NCBI RefSeq assembly: GCF_013285385.1
Contig: NZ_CP054212.1
Location: forward strand, 248,001-312,000
DNA length: 64,000 nt
Direction of reading: 5' to 3'
Source of the DNA: Paramixta manurensis
GTDB taxonomy: Bacteria; Pseudomonadota; Gammaproteobacteria; Enterobacterales; Enterobacteriaceae
The notes under the pieces: generated by a model
Database searches by the model: none
Seen by the model: the letters and a program-made list of their open reading frames with translations, nothing else
Told to the model about the DNA's origin: nothing
Shown here: positions 17,795 to 26,677 of the stretch, piece by piece
Layout: each line of letters begins with the position of its first letter
Numbering within the stretch: the first letter of the stretch is position 1
Made by a program: the position numbers and the translations under genes

Positions 17795-19195
17795 ATGGCA
17801 AAAGATAAAAAACGTGGCTTTTTTTCTTGGCTGGGCTTAGGGCGTGACGAGACAACCGTGCCGCCAGCAGAACAAAAAGAAGCGTTGCAGGAGCAGCCTG
17901 AACAGGCATCGGAGGTTGAAGCGCTCCCGCCGGCCGAAACGGAGCGCCCCTCTGCTGAACCGATCGCTGATGAGAGCCATGAGAGCGTTGAAACCACGGA
18001 AACCGCCGTTCACCAAACGCAGCCGGAGGCAACGCCCGCGCCGGAGCCGCTAGTTGTCGACAGCGTGGCGGACATCCTTCCTGAGGATGAGGCGCCGCAG
18101 GCCGAGGTTGAAGAACCGCCGATTGAGATTGATGAGATCGCGGAAGAAGCGCCGTTAACCGCCGAAGCCGAAGAAGAGACGTTTTCCGTGGTGGACGAGC
18201 AACAAGCTGATGAAGCAGAAAGCGTCACGCTTGTCCCACCGCAACAGCCAACGCAAGAACAAGAGCGGCCTACGAAAGAGGGCTTTTTTGCGCGCCTGAA
18301 ACGCAGCCTGGTTAAAACACGCCAGAATCTGGGTTCCGGATTTATCGGATTGTTCCGCGGTAAGAAAATCGATGACGATCTGTTTGAAGAGTTGGAAGAG
18401 CAGTTACTGATTGCTGATGTTGGCGTTGAGACGACGCGTCGCATTATCACCAACTTAACGCAACAGGCTAACCGTAAGCAGCTACGCGATGCGGAAGCGT
18501 TGTATGGCTTATTGAAAGCGGAAATGTCCACCATCCTGGCAAAAGTGGATGCGCCGCTCTCGGTGGCGGGTAAAGCGCCGTTTGTTATCCTGATGGTTGG
18601 GGTGAACGGAGTGGGGAAAACCACTACCATCGGGAAATTGGCGCGCCAGTATCAGGCGGAAGGTAAATCCGTGATGCTGGCGGCGGGCGATACGTTCCGC
18701 GCGGCGGCGGTTGAGCAACTCCAGGTGTGGGGGCAACGGAATAATATTCCGGTGGTGGCGCAACATACCGGCGCGGATTCGGCTTCAGTGATTTTTGATG
18801 CGATACAGGCGGCGAAAGCACGCGGCGTAGATGTTCTGATTGCCGATACCGCTGGGCGGTTGCAGAACAAGTCACATCTGATGGAAGAACTGAAAAAGAT
18901 CACCCGCGTGATGAAAAAGCTGGACGTTGATGCACCCCATGAGGTGATGTTAACCATTGACGCCAGTACCGGGCAAAACGCCATTAGTCAGACCAAATTG
19001 TTCCATGAAGCGGTTGGACTGACCGGTATTACGCTGACTAAGCTTGACGGAACCGCGAAGGGCGGGGTGATTTTCTCCGTGGCCGATCAGTTCGCCATTC
19101 CGATCCGTTACATTGGCGTCGGGGAAGGTATCGAAGATTTACGGCCATTTAAGGCTGACGATTTTATTGAGGCACTGTTTGCCCGAGAGGACTAA
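17795..19195 (+). CDS. ftsY: Signal recognition particle receptor FtsY
   Basis: A 466-residue SRP receptor GTPase that docks Ffh-ribosome complexes at the membrane for cotranslational insertion. The N-terminal MAKDKKRGFFSWLGLG membrane-targeting segment is followed by a long acidic, low-complexity A domain (to about residue 165), then the NG GTPase domain with GVNGVGKTT, DTFRAAAVEQL, DTAGRLQNK and TKLDGTAKGG. I used the ATG at 17795, matching the E. coli N-terminus; an in-frame GTG 30 nt earlier exists. It is the first gene of ftsY-ftsE-ftsX, with 5 nt to ftsE. Confidence 0.97.
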   Translation: MAKDKKRGFFSWLGLGRDETTVPPAEQKEALQEQPEQASEVEALPPAETERPSAEPIADESHESVETTETAVHQTQPEATPAPEPLVVDSVADILPEDEAPQAEVEEPPIEIDEIAEEAPLTAEAEEETFSVVDEQQADEAESVTLVPPQQPTQEQERPTKEGFFARLKRSLVKTRQNLGSGFIGLFRGKKIDDDLFEELEEQLLIADVGVETTRRIITNLTQQANRKQLRDAEALYGLLKAEMSTILAKVDAPLSVAGKAPFVILMVGVNGVGKTTTIGKLARQYQAEGKSVMLAAGDTFRAAAVEQLQVWGQRNNIPVVAQHTGADSASVIFDAIQAAKARGVDVLIADTAGRLQNKSHLMEELKKITRVMKKLDVDAPHEVMLTIDASTGQNAISQTKLFHEAVGLTGITLTKLDGTAKGGVIFSVADQFAIPIRYIGVGEGIEDLRPFKADDFIEALFARED

Positions 19196-19200
19196 TTAGG

Positions 19201-19869
19201 ATGATTCGCTTTGAAGAGGTCAGTAAGGCTTATCTCGGCGGTCGGCAAGCGCTACAGGGCGTAGATTTCCATCTGCGTCAGGGGGAAATGGCGTTTCTGA
19301 CCGGACATTCCGGGGCAGGGAAAAGTACCTTGCTGAAGCTAATTTGTGGTATTGAGCGCCCTAGCGCCGGGCATATCTGGTTTAGCGGTCACGATATTAG
19401 TCGCCTGAAAAATAGTGAAGTACCGTTCCTGCGTCGCCAGATCGGTATGATCTTTCAGGATCACCATCTGCTGATGGATCGTTCGGTATATGACAACGTG
19501 GCGATCCCGCTGATTATTGCCGGTGCCAGCGGCGAAGATATTCGCCGTCGGGTATCGGCCGCATTAGATAAAGTCGGTCTGCTCGATAAAGCGAAAAGTT
19601 TCCCGATCCAGCTCTCCGGCGGTGAACAGCAGCGTGTAGGCATCGCTCGCGCGGTGGTCAATAAACCCTCGGTACTGTTGGCGGATGAGCCTACCGGTAA
19701 CCTTGACGATGCATTGTCGGAAGATATTTTGCGGCTATTTGAAGAGTTTAACCGCGTCGGCGTCACGGTATTAATGGCGACGCACGATCGTGGCCTGATT
19801 GCGCGGCGTAACTATCGCGTCATGTCATTGAATCAGGGGCGTCTGCACGGAGGCACTCATGGTGAATAA
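19201..19869 (+). CDS. ftsE: Cell division ATP-binding protein FtsE
   Basis: A 222-residue ABC-type ATPase that works with FtsX at the division septum, where the complex activates peptidoglycan hydrolases through EnvC in E. coli. Walker A GHSGAGKST, signature LSGGEQQRVGIARA, Walker B VLLADEPTGNLD and the switch region TVLMATHDR are complete. Its 3' end overlaps the ftsX start by 11 nt. Confidence 0.97.
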   Translation: MIRFEEVSKAYLGGRQALQGVDFHLRQGEMAFLTGHSGAGKSTLLKLICGIERPSAGHIWFSGHDISRLKNSEVPFLRRQIGMIFQDHHLLMDRSVYDNVAIPLIIAGASGEDIRRRVSAALDKVGLLDKAKSFPIQLSGGEQQRVGIARAVVNKPSVLLADEPTGNLDDALSEDILRLFEEFNRVGVTVLMATHDRGLIARRNYRVMSLNQGRLHGGTHGE

Positions 19870-20842
19870 ACGTAATAAACGCGCGCCGGCGCCCAAAACG
19901 CGCCAACCGTCGAAAAGCAAGGCACTGAAGGGCGGCTGGCAAGAACAGTGGCGCTATGCCCTACGCGGCACGCTGTCTGATATGTGGCGTCAACCGCTGG
20001 CCACGCTGTTAACGGTGATGGTCATCGCGATTTCTCTGACCTTACCCAGCGTCTGTTATATGGTGTGGAAAAACGTCAGCCAGGCCGCAGCGCAGTGGTA
20101 TCCGGCACCGCAACTGACGGTGTATCTCTCCAAGACGCTTGACGATACGGCGGCGGAAAATGTCATTGCCGTATTGAAGAAAGAGGATGGCGTCGACAAG
20201 GTCAATTATCTGTCGCGTGAGGAAGCCTTGGGCGAGTTCCGTAACTGGTCCGGCTTTGGCGGCGCGATGGATATGCTGGAGCAAAATCCACTGCCAGCGG
20301 TGGCGATCATTACGCCCAAACTGAACTTCCAGAACGATAAAACCATGCAAAGCCTGCGCGATCGGGTGCAGAAAGTGGATGGCGTGGATGAAGTGCGTAT
20401 GGATGATAGCTGGTTTGCCCGCCTGGCGGCGCTGACCGGCTTGGTGGGGCAGGTGGCGACCATGATCGGTATTTTGATGGTGATCGCGGTCTTCCTGGTG
20501 ATCGGTAACAGCGTGCGGCTGAGCATCTTCGCCCGCCGTGACACCATCAACGTGCAAAAACTGATTGGCGCGACCGATGGCTTTATTCTGCGCCCGTTCC
20601 TCTATAGCGGCGCGATGTTAGGTTTTTGCGGTGCGGTATTATCGTTAATTCTTTCCGAAGTGCTGGTGTTCCGGCTGGAGTCGGTGGTGGCGCAAGTCGC
20701 GTCGGTATTTGGTACCACCTTTACCTTAAGCGGCTTGTCATGGGACGAGAGCCTGCTGCTGTTGCTGATTTCGGCAATGATTGGTTGGGTTGCCGCCTGG
20801 CTGGCGACGGTACAACATTTACGTCGATTTACGCCACAGTAA
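19859..20842 (+). CDS. ftsX: Cell division protein FtsX
   Basis: A 327-residue integral membrane partner of FtsE. A basic cytoplasmic N-terminus (about 50 residues) precedes the first membrane segment (LATLLTVMVIAISLTLP). A periplasmic domain of about 120 residues follows, which in E. coli binds EnvC. Three more membrane segments end the protein. The periplasmic LSREEALGEFRNWSGFG region is conserved. It is shorter than the E. coli protein (352) at the N-terminus. Confidence 0.95.
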   Translation: MVNKRNKRAPAPKTRQPSKSKALKGGWQEQWRYALRGTLSDMWRQPLATLLTVMVIAISLTLPSVCYMVWKNVSQAAAQWYPAPQLTVYLSKTLDDTAAENVIAVLKKEDGVDKVNYLSREEALGEFRNWSGFGGAMDMLEQNPLPAVAIITPKLNFQNDKTMQSLRDRVQKVDGVDEVRMDDSWFARLAALTGLVGQVATMIGILMVIAVFLVIGNSVRLSIFARRDTINVQKLIGATDGFILRPFLYSGAMLGFCGAVLSLILSEVLVFRLESVVAQVASVFGTTFTLSGLSWDESLLLLLISAMIGWVAAWLATVQHLRRFTPQ

Positions 20843-20872
20843 CCCACAGCAACGTTTTTTTGGTATAATCTT

Positions 20873-20901
20873 CCTCTGCTGCGTGAATGATGCCGCAGAG
20901 G
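20873..20901 (+). terminator. Hairpin after ftsX
   Basis: Seven-base stem CCTCTGC / GCAGAGG with a 15-nt loop, followed by ACGTTTTCTTT, about 30 bp past the ftsX stop. It is probably the weak end of the ftsYEX transcript. A TATAAT at 20864-20869 just before it may be a -10 element of an upstream rpoH promoter. Confidence 0.45.
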
Positions 20902-20982
20902 ACGTTTTCTTTGAATTCCCTCCCTCCGGCATTACTCAGTATTTCACTACCTGTTGTGTATAAAATATTCACCGTGTAAAAT

Positions 20983-21010
20983 GAACTTGTGGATAACTTT
21001 ATCATCAAAG
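20983..21010 (+). promoter_or_regulatory. rpoH P3-like sigma-E promoter overlapping a DnaA box
   Basis: GAACTT at 20983-20988 followed after 16 bp by TCAAAG (21005-21010) has the layout of the E. coli rpoH P3 promoter used by sigma-E. Overlapping it, TGTGGATAA (20988-20996) is the complement of the perfect DnaA box TTATCCACA, as in E. coli, where DnaA represses this promoter. It predicts extreme-heat/envelope-stress induction and DnaA-linked control of rpoH. Confidence 0.75.
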
Positions 21011-21111
21011 TAGCACAGATAGCTTTCGAATAATGTCTGTGATTCACGTAGTGTATTCGGCTGCGTAATGGAATCGCGCGGCAACACTGTCTTAAACATG
21101 TGAGGGTTTGA

Positions 21112-21969
21112 ATGACCAAAGAAATGCAAACTTTAGCTATTGCACCTCTGGGTAACCTGGAATCTTATATTCGGGCTGCCAACGTCTGGCCGATGCTGTC
21201 GGCAGAAGAGGAAAAAGCGCTGGCTGAACGGCTGCATTACCAGGGCGATCTGGATGCGGCTAAGACGCTGATCCTGTCTCACCTACGCTTTGTTGTTCAT
21301 ATTGCTCGTAACTATTCCGGTTACGGCTTACCGCAGGCGGATTTGATTCAGGAAGGGAATATCGGCCTGATGAAAGCGGTGCGTCGTTTTAATCCTGAAG
21401 TGGGCGTGCGTCTGGTTTCTTTCGCCGTGCACTGGATTAAAGCCGAAATTCACGAATACGTACTGCGTAACTGGCGTATTGTGAAAGTGGCGACCACGAA
21501 AGCACAGCGTAAGCTGTTCTTTAACCTGCGTAAAACCAAGCAGCGTCTAGGTTGGTTCAACCAGGATGAAGTGGAAATGGTGGCGCGTGAGCTGGGCGTA
21601 AGCAGTAAAGACGTGCGCGAAATGGAGTCACGCATGGCCGCGCAGGATATGACCTTCGATCCCACGCCGGATGATGAAGCTGGTGAAGGCCGTTCGATGG
21701 CGCCCATGCTTTATCTCCAGGATAAATCTTCTGATTTTGCCGATGGTATTGAAGAGGATAACTGGGAAAGCCATGCAGCGGATAAGTTAAGCGATGCAAT
21801 GCAGGGGCTGGATGAACGTAGCCAGCACATTATCCGCGCACGCTGGCTGGATGACGACAATAAAATTACCTTGCAGGAACTGGCCGATCAGTACGGCGTT
21901 TCCGCAGAGCGTGTGCGTCAGCTTGAGAAGAACGCCATGAAGAAACTGCGAATGGCGATTGAAGCCTAA
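21112..21969 (+). CDS. rpoH: RNA polymerase heat-shock sigma factor (sigma-32)
   Basis: A 285-residue sigma-70-family factor that directs RNA polymerase to heat-shock promoters. Region 2 (DLIQEGNIGLMKAVRRFNPEVG, WIKAEIHEYVLRNWRIVKVATT), the RpoH-specific box QRKLFFNLRK used for chaperone-linked turnover and polymerase binding, and the region 4 helix-turn-helix (LQELADQYGVSAERVRQLEKNAMKKLR) are intact. In E. coli the start region pairs with an internal segment of the message as a thermosensor; the start GAGGGTTTGAATG is similar here, but I did not fold the message. Confidence 0.98.
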   Translation: MTKEMQTLAIAPLGNLESYIRAANVWPMLSAEEEKALAERLHYQGDLDAAKTLILSHLRFVVHIARNYSGYGLPQADLIQEGNIGLMKAVRRFNPEVGVRLVSFAVHWIKAEIHEYVLRNWRIVKVATTKAQRKLFFNLRKTKQRLGWFNQDEVEMVARELGVSSKDVREMESRMAAQDMTFDPTPDDEAGEGRSMAPMLYLQDKSSDFADGIEEDNWESHAADKLSDAMQGLDERSQHIIRARWLDDDNKITLQELADQYGVSAERVRQLEKNAMKKLRMAIEA

Positions 21970-21993
21970 CAACCCGCAGGGTTGAAAACAATG

Positions 21994-22021
21994 AACCGGA
22001 GCCATTGCGCTCCGGTTTTTT
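21994..22021 (+). terminator. Rho-independent terminator of rpoH
   Basis: Nine-base stem AACCGGAGC / GCTCCGGTT with a six-base loop, running into a T7 tract 25 bp after the rpoH stop. Confidence 0.9.
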
Positions 22022-23349
22022 TATGCCTTAAGCGTCGGCTGCGGCAAGCTTAACCCCAAACGGTCGCGTAGCGTTCCAGGCGGGTATGCTTGATGAAAGA
22101 CGCCGCGCTGCTGCAACAGCGGCACAACCTGCTCGGTAAAGCGCGTAAAATCGCCAGGTAGCAGCGGGAACATCAAATTAAAACCATCGGCGGCACCGGA
22201 TTGAAACATCTCGGTTAAGCGGTCGGCGACGAACTCGGCATTACCGGCGACCGTCCACGCGCTGTCGCTTTTCAACAGGCGACGCCCCAATTCACGGATG
22301 CTCAACGTCGGATCATATTGCCGGACTTGCTCAAGATGGGTGCGAATGCCATCGAAATTATCGCTTTCCGGCAGCGGCGGGAGTGGTTGATCCGGATCGA
22401 ACTGGCGCAGGTCGAGGCCGGTATAGCTGGAAACTAAATCAATGGCCATCTCATCCGGTACCAGGCCATCAATGAGCGCCTCACGCTGCCGCAGCTCTTC
22501 ATCACTCTCCACCACAATCGGCAGTACGCCAGCAATAATCTTAAAGCTCTCTGGCGTTCTACCTACTTGTGCCAGCCGATGGTTAATATCCGCCCGATAG
22601 GCCAACCCTTCCTCGATAGTGCGCACAAAGGTGAAATGGAGATCGGCGTAACGGGTTGCCAGGGTTTTACCGGCTTCGGAGGAACCGGCCTGGACGATCA
22701 GCGGCTGCCCCTGCGGCGGACGCGGTACAGTGAGCGGCCCACGGACGTTGAAAAAATCACCCTGATGGTGGATGGGGTTAACCTTATCGGCTGCGGCAAA
22801 ATGGCCGCTCTGCTTATGGTATAAAATGGCGTCCTCTTGCCATGATTGCCACAGGGCGGTCACCACACGGATAAACTCATCGGCACGCTGGTAGCGTTCA
22901 TCGTGCTTAGGAACCGTGGTCAGGCCAAAGTTCGCCGCCTCTTCTGCCTGCCAGGATGTGACGACGTTCCAACTGGCGCGCCCGTTGCTGAGGAAATCGA
23001 GCGAGGCAAAATAGCGGGCGATATTATAGGGCTCATTGTAAGAACTGGAGGCGGTCCCCATCAGGCCGATATGTTTGGTTACCGCCGCCAGCGCCGAAAG
23101 TAATGTTAAAGGCTCCAGACGCGCATTGGCATAGTGCGTTACGCCACTGGGGATCGAGTCCCAAATCGCGACGTGGTCGGCCACGAAAATGGCATCCAAC
23201 TTGGCGGCTTCCGCTTGTCGGGCGAGATCGGCATAAAAATCCAGGGTAAAAATTTCTTTCTCCGGCGCATCCGGATGCCGCCAGGAGAAACGATAATCAC
23301 CCTGCGGATTATAGAAAAATAAGTTAAGAATCATTGAGCGAGCGGACAT
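22021..23349 (-). CDS. LLM-class flavin-dependent monooxygenase (NtaA/SnaA/DszA type)
   Basis: A 442-residue two-component FMNH2-dependent monooxygenase of the nitrilotriacetate monooxygenase/DszA family. The N-terminal MILNLFFYNPQGDYRFSWRHP is typical, as are the WDSIPSGVTHYANARLEP region, GLMGTASSSYNEPYN, NVVTSW and VQAGSSEAGK. Such enzymes cleave C-N or C-S bonds in chelators, sulfones and related compounds and need a separate flavin reductase, which I do not see here. The ATG at 23349 follows GGAGG at 7 nt; a GTG at 23370 would precede that site and is rejected. It is the last gene of an osmoprotectant-type ABC operon, which suggests it degrades the imported compound. Confidence 0.87.
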   Translation of the reverse strand: MSARSMILNLFFYNPQGDYRFSWRHPDAPEKEIFTLDFYADLARQAEAAKLDAIFVADHVAIWDSIPSGVTHYANARLEPLTLLSALAAVTKHIGLMGTASSSYNEPYNIARYFASLDFLSNGRASWNVVTSWQAEEAANFGLTTVPKHDERYQRADEFIRVVTALWQSWQEDAILYHKQSGHFAAADKVNPIHHQGDFFNVRGPLTVPRPPQGQPLIVQAGSSEAGKTLATRYADLHFTFVRTIEEGLAYRADINHRLAQVGRTPESFKIIAGVLPIVVESDEELRQREALIDGLVPDEMAIDLVSSYTGLDLRQFDPDQPLPPLPESDNFDGIRTHLEQVRQYDPTLSIRELGRRLLKSDSAWTVAGNAEFVADRLTEMFQSGAADGFNLMFPLLPGDFTRFTEQVVPLLQQRGVFHQAYPPGTLRDRLGLSLPQPTLKA

Positions 23350-23366
23350 GGCATAGCCTCCGGGAT

Positions 23367-24263
23367 TCACGATTTACTGATATGTGCGGCAACCCACGCA
23401 GCGGCGGCTTTTTCCGGCGCGACATGGTCAATATCAACCTGCTGATTAAGCTGGCGTAAATCGTCATTAGTGAGTTTGGCGGAAACCTGATCCAGCACTT
23501 CACGGATGTGCGGCGTCAGGCTGGCCTTACGCGCCAGCGGCGTGACGTTTTGCGCGGGCTGTTCATGCCGGTCATCCTCCAGCACTACCCAATTCTCTTT
23601 CGAGAGCAGACCCTGGGTTGAGATCACCAGCGCCACATCAATTCTGCCGCTATTCAGTGCCAGGCGGGTTAATGGCCCGGCAATATCCAGCGCGGTAAAT
23701 TGTTTGAAGCGGATACCGTATACCTTTTCATAACCTGGCAGCCCGAGCGCGCGGGTTTTCAGTTCCGGCGGGCCGCCGATAATCAACTTGCCAGCGATTG
23801 GCGTCAGATCGGAGATTTTTTTCAGGTGATATTTTTGGGCGGTGGCGGCGGTCACCGCCAGGGTACTGATCGAGCTGGCGGCAGAAGGGGTCAGTAGCGT
23901 TAACCCGGTCGGCAAGGTTTTTTGCAGCGCCTGCGTTATTTGGTTGCTATTGGTGGCGGGCGTTTGCGGCGCATAGTAGCTCAGTAGCGAGCCAATATAC
24001 TCCGGTACGATATCAATCTCGCCGTTTTGGAGAGCGGGTAGCATGATTTCGCGGTTGCCGAGGTTAAGCCGGGTTGCTACCTCGGTGCCGCTTTGTCGCA
24101 AGGCGGTAGCATAGATATTGGCAAGGATGAGCTGCTCAGAAAAGTTGGTTGAGCCGATGGTGACTTTTTCCGCCTGAGCAAACCCGCCGCTAAGCCCCAG
24201 TAATAACAGCGCAATCAACGGGCGCTGGCTAAATTTTCGCAATCTTTGAAAAGGCAATGTCAT
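23367..24263 (-). CDS. Glycine betaine/osmoprotectant-type substrate-binding protein
   Basis: A 298-residue exported binding protein of the OpuAC/OsmF family. A basic N-terminus and hydrophobic core end near GGFAQA, followed by EKVTIGSTNFSEQLILANIYA, GEIDIVPEYIGS and the C-terminal QQVDIDHVAPEKAAAAWV, all typical of periplasmic OsmU/YehZ-like proteins. Family members bind glycine betaine, choline or related quaternary amines; the aromatic cage cannot be assigned here. The downstream monooxygenase gene starts 17 bp after this gene's stop. About 30 bp separate it from the permease gene before it. Confidence 0.88.
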   Translation of the reverse strand: MTLPFQRLRKFSQRPLIALLLLGLSGGFAQAEKVTIGSTNFSEQLILANIYATALRQSGTEVATRLNLGNREIMLPALQNGEIDIVPEYIGSLLSYYAPQTPATNSNQITQALQKTLPTGLTLLTPSAASSISTLAVTAATAQKYHLKKISDLTPIAGKLIIGGPPELKTRALGLPGYEKVYGIRFKQFTALDIAGPLTRLALNSGRIDVALVISTQGLLSKENWVVLEDDRHEQPAQNVTPLARKASLTPHIREVLDQVSAKLTNDDLRQLNQQVDIDHVAPEKAAAAWVAAHISKS

Positions 24264-24294
24264 GGGTGATCCTTATTAGTTGAGTAAGCGCTCG

Positions 24295-24975
24295 CTAAGC
24301 CGCAGGGGTATCGGTTTTCAAAGCAAAGGCCGGGAAAAGTTTTTTCTGTCCGTGCGCCAGCAACGCTTCGCAGCACAGCGCCAATAGCGTAACCGCCAGT
24401 GAACCTGCCAGCACTTGCGGGATATCGCGTTGGCCCAACCCATCAATTAAGAAGCGCCCAAGTCCGCCTAATCCGGCGTAGGCGGCGATAGTTGCGGTGG
24501 CGATCAGTTGAACCAGCGAGGTGCGTATACCGGCAAAGATCAGCGGCAGCGCTAACGGAATTTCCATCTGCCACAGCCGTTGGGCGGCGGTCATGCCCAT
24601 GGCCCGCGCCGCATCACGTAGCTGGGAATCGACTTGATAAACGCCCGCCCAGGCATTGGTCAAAATGGGCGGAATGCTGAGCGCCACCAAAGCGATAAAA
24701 ACCGGCATATCGCCATATCCAATCAAGATAATCGACAGCAGTACCAGCCCGAGCGAAGGGATAGCGCGCCCCATATTAAACAGGTTGATCACCCAAGCTG
24801 CGCCACGGCGGCGGTGGCCGAGAAAAATACCTAGCGGCAAGGCAATTAAGCTGGCGATCAGCATACTGATTGCTACATACCAAAGGTGCTCCGCCAGACG
24901 GGGTAATAACCCATCGCTGCCGAGCCAGTGATCACGTACCTGTAGCCAGAGCCAGAGGTTGCTCAGTAACGTCAT
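24295..24975 (-). CDS. Osmoprotectant-type ABC transporter permease
   Basis: A 226-residue membrane permease of the OpuBB/YehY type with about six segments. PLGIFLGHRRRGAAWVINLFN, GRAIPSLGLVLL and the coupling (EAA) loop DAARAMGMTAAQRLWQMEIPLALP are present, followed by ATIAAYAGLGGLGRFLIDG. Its ATG at 24975 overlaps the stop of the preceding permease gene (ATGA), so the two half-permeases are made in concert, presumably as a heterodimer. Confidence 0.9.
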   Translation of the reverse strand: MTLLSNLWLWLQVRDHWLGSDGLLPRLAEHLWYVAISMLIASLIALPLGIFLGHRRRGAAWVINLFNMGRAIPSLGLVLLSIILIGYGDMPVFIALVALSIPPILTNAWAGVYQVDSQLRDAARAMGMTAAQRLWQMEIPLALPLIFAGIRTSLVQLIATATIAAYAGLGGLGRFLIDGLGQRDIPQVLAGSLAVTLLALCCEALLAHGQKKLFPAFALKTDTPAA

Positions 24976-25601
24976 GTCCGGCTCCAGGGAGCGGCAATCC
25001 GCCCGAGCATGACGAATAATCCATCCAGCACGGTTGAAATCACCACCGTAAGCACCAGGCTAACCACGATCGGCGTGGCGAAACTGAGCGTAAAACCGGT
25101 CAGTAACAGTTGCCCTAATCCGCCCTGACCAATCAGCGCGGTCACGGTCACTAACCCGACCAGCGTCACCGAGGCGATACGTAGCCCGGCCAGCAGCGCC
25201 GGTACTACCAGCGGTAACTCAACGTCGAAAAAACGAAATAACCGCGTATAGCCCTGCGCGCGTGCCGCCTCCAGCACCAGCGGCGGAAGCTGAGATAAGC
25301 CGGTTAACACATTGCGGAGTAAGATCAACAGCGAATAGAGGGTGAGCCCAATCACCGAGGTGGTTTTTGACAACCCGGTGAGCGGCATCAGTAAGATAAA
25401 CAGAGCCAGCGAAGGAATGGTAAACAGCAGCCCGGAAAGATAGAGCAGCGGCTGGGACAAGGCGGGCCAGCGTAGCGTCAGTAAAATAAACAGCAGCGTC
25501 AGCAGCGTACCAAACAGTAAGGCCAACCCAACCAGTTGTAGATGGTCAAGCAGCAAGGCGCCAATGGTGGCGCGGTTATCCATAATCCACTGCCAATCCA
25601 T
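24972..25601 (-). CDS. Osmoprotectant-type ABC transporter permease
   Basis: A 209-residue permease paired with the one downstream. LLFTIPSLALFILLMPL, the coupling loop EAARAQGYTRLFRFFDVELPLVVP and TALIGQGGLGQLL mark it as an OpuBD/YehW-like subunit. The ATG overlaps the ATPase stop (TGATG), and its own stop overlaps the next start, so ATPase and both permeases form a tightly coupled set. Confidence 0.9.
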   Translation of the reverse strand: MDWQWIMDNRATIGALLLDHLQLVGLALLFGTLLTLLFILLTLRWPALSQPLLYLSGLLFTIPSLALFILLMPLTGLSKTTSVIGLTLYSLLILLRNVLTGLSQLPPLVLEAARAQGYTRLFRFFDVELPLVVPALLAGLRIASVTLVGLVTVTALIGQGGLGQLLLTGFTLSFATPIVVSLVLTVVISTVLDGLFVMLGRIAAPWSRT

Positions 25602-26677
25602 CAGCTTACCGCCTGTGGACCGTTTAACGAGTGACGTAGCGAACCGGTTGAGATGCCACCTTGATAGCGTCCCTGTTCGTCCAAATGCAACAGCAGGTCG
25701 GTAGGCGTGTGGACCAGTGCGGCTAACGCCTGGCGCAGCGTATCGCGCCCGCCGATGGTGTGGCTAACGGCGAGACGTTCTCCGTGCACGGAGAGCCAAT
25801 AGAGCGGGCGTTGCTGCTGATCGATCACTAACCGCCACGCGCTGGGCAATGTTGGCCATGCCGTTTCAATGGGGCGTAGCGCTTCGTCGACCAGCGGCAC
25901 ATCATGGCGCGGTAAATGGGTGACCTGAAGCAGCCCAAGTCGTTTTAGCGTGGGGTCCGGGCCAATAAAACGTTCGACAAACGCGTCGGCTGGCGCCGCT
26001 AAAATACGCGCCGGGCTGTCGTACTGCACCAATTCGCCGCCATGGCGAAAGATGGCGATATTGTCGCCCAGGCGTATCGCTTCATCGATATCGTGCGTAA
26101 CCAGAATAATTGTTTTATGTAAACGCTGCTGTAAATCCAGCAACTCGCCCTGCAGACGCTGGCGAACGACCGGATCGACTGCGGCAAAGGGTTCATCCAT
26201 TAACAGAATCGGTGGGTCGGCGGCTAAGGCACGCGCCAACGATACCCGTCCCTGTTGCCCGCCGGAAAGCTGATGGGGATAGCGATCTAACATCGCGGTT
26301 TCCAGCCCCATCAATGCCACCAACTCCTCAATCCGTTGTTTTATCCGCGCGCGCTTCCAGCCTAACAGCCGGGGAACCGTGGCGATATTCCCGGCGACGG
26401 TTCGATGGGGGAACAGTGCGGCGTGCTGCATCACAAACCCAATGCGACGGCGAAGCGTAATGACGTCGCTTTGCTCAACCGGTACCTCATTAATCAGTAC
26501 GCGTCCTTCATCCGGCAGATCAAGCTGATTAATCATGCGTAAGGTGGTGGTTTTACCGCAGCCGCTTGGGCCGACGAATACGCAGAACTCTCCCTGCCGA
26601 ACATTGAGTGAAAGGCGATTAACGGCGGCATGTTGGCTACCGGGATAGCGTCGGGTGAGGTTTTCTAAACGGATCAT
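25601..26677 (-). CDS. Osmoprotectant-type ABC transporter ATP-binding protein
   Basis: A 358-residue ATPase, first gene of a five-gene operon. Walker A GPSGCGKTT, Q-loop MQHAALFPHRTV, signature LSGGQQGRVSLARA, Walker B ILLMDEPFAAVD and VTHDIDEA are present. About 120 residues follow the ATPase core; in ProV/OpuA proteins this region holds CBS domains that sense ionic strength, but here only weak CBS-like sequence (DEALRPIETAW, near the end GRYQGGISTGSL) is visible. Confidence 0.9.
   Translation of the reverse strand: MIRLENLTRRYPGSQHAAVNRLSLNVRQGEFCVFVGPSGCGKTTTLRMINQLDLPDEGRVLINEVPVEQSDVITLRRRIGFVMQHAALFPHRTVAGNIATVPRLLGWKRARIKQRIEELVALMGLETAMLDRYPHQLSGGQQGRVSLARALAADPPILLMDEPFAAVDPVVRQRLQGELLDLQQRLHKTIILVTHDIDEAIRLGDNIAIFRHGGELVQYDSPARILAAPADAFVERFIGPDPTLKRLGLLQVTHLPRHDVPLVDEALRPIETAWPTLPSAWRLVIDQQQRPLYWLSVHGERLAVSHTIGGRDTLRQALAALVHTPTDLLLHLDEQGRYQGGISTGSLRHSLNGPQAVS

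Noticed and set aside
20829..21119. A 96-residue minus-strand frame between ftsX and rpoH
   Set aside because: It covers the rpoH promoter region, has no ribosome-binding site and no similarity I recognise.
25601..26000. CBS domains in the osmoprotectant-type ATPase
   Set aside because: Only short CBS-like stretches are visible; not enough to claim an ionic-strength sensor.
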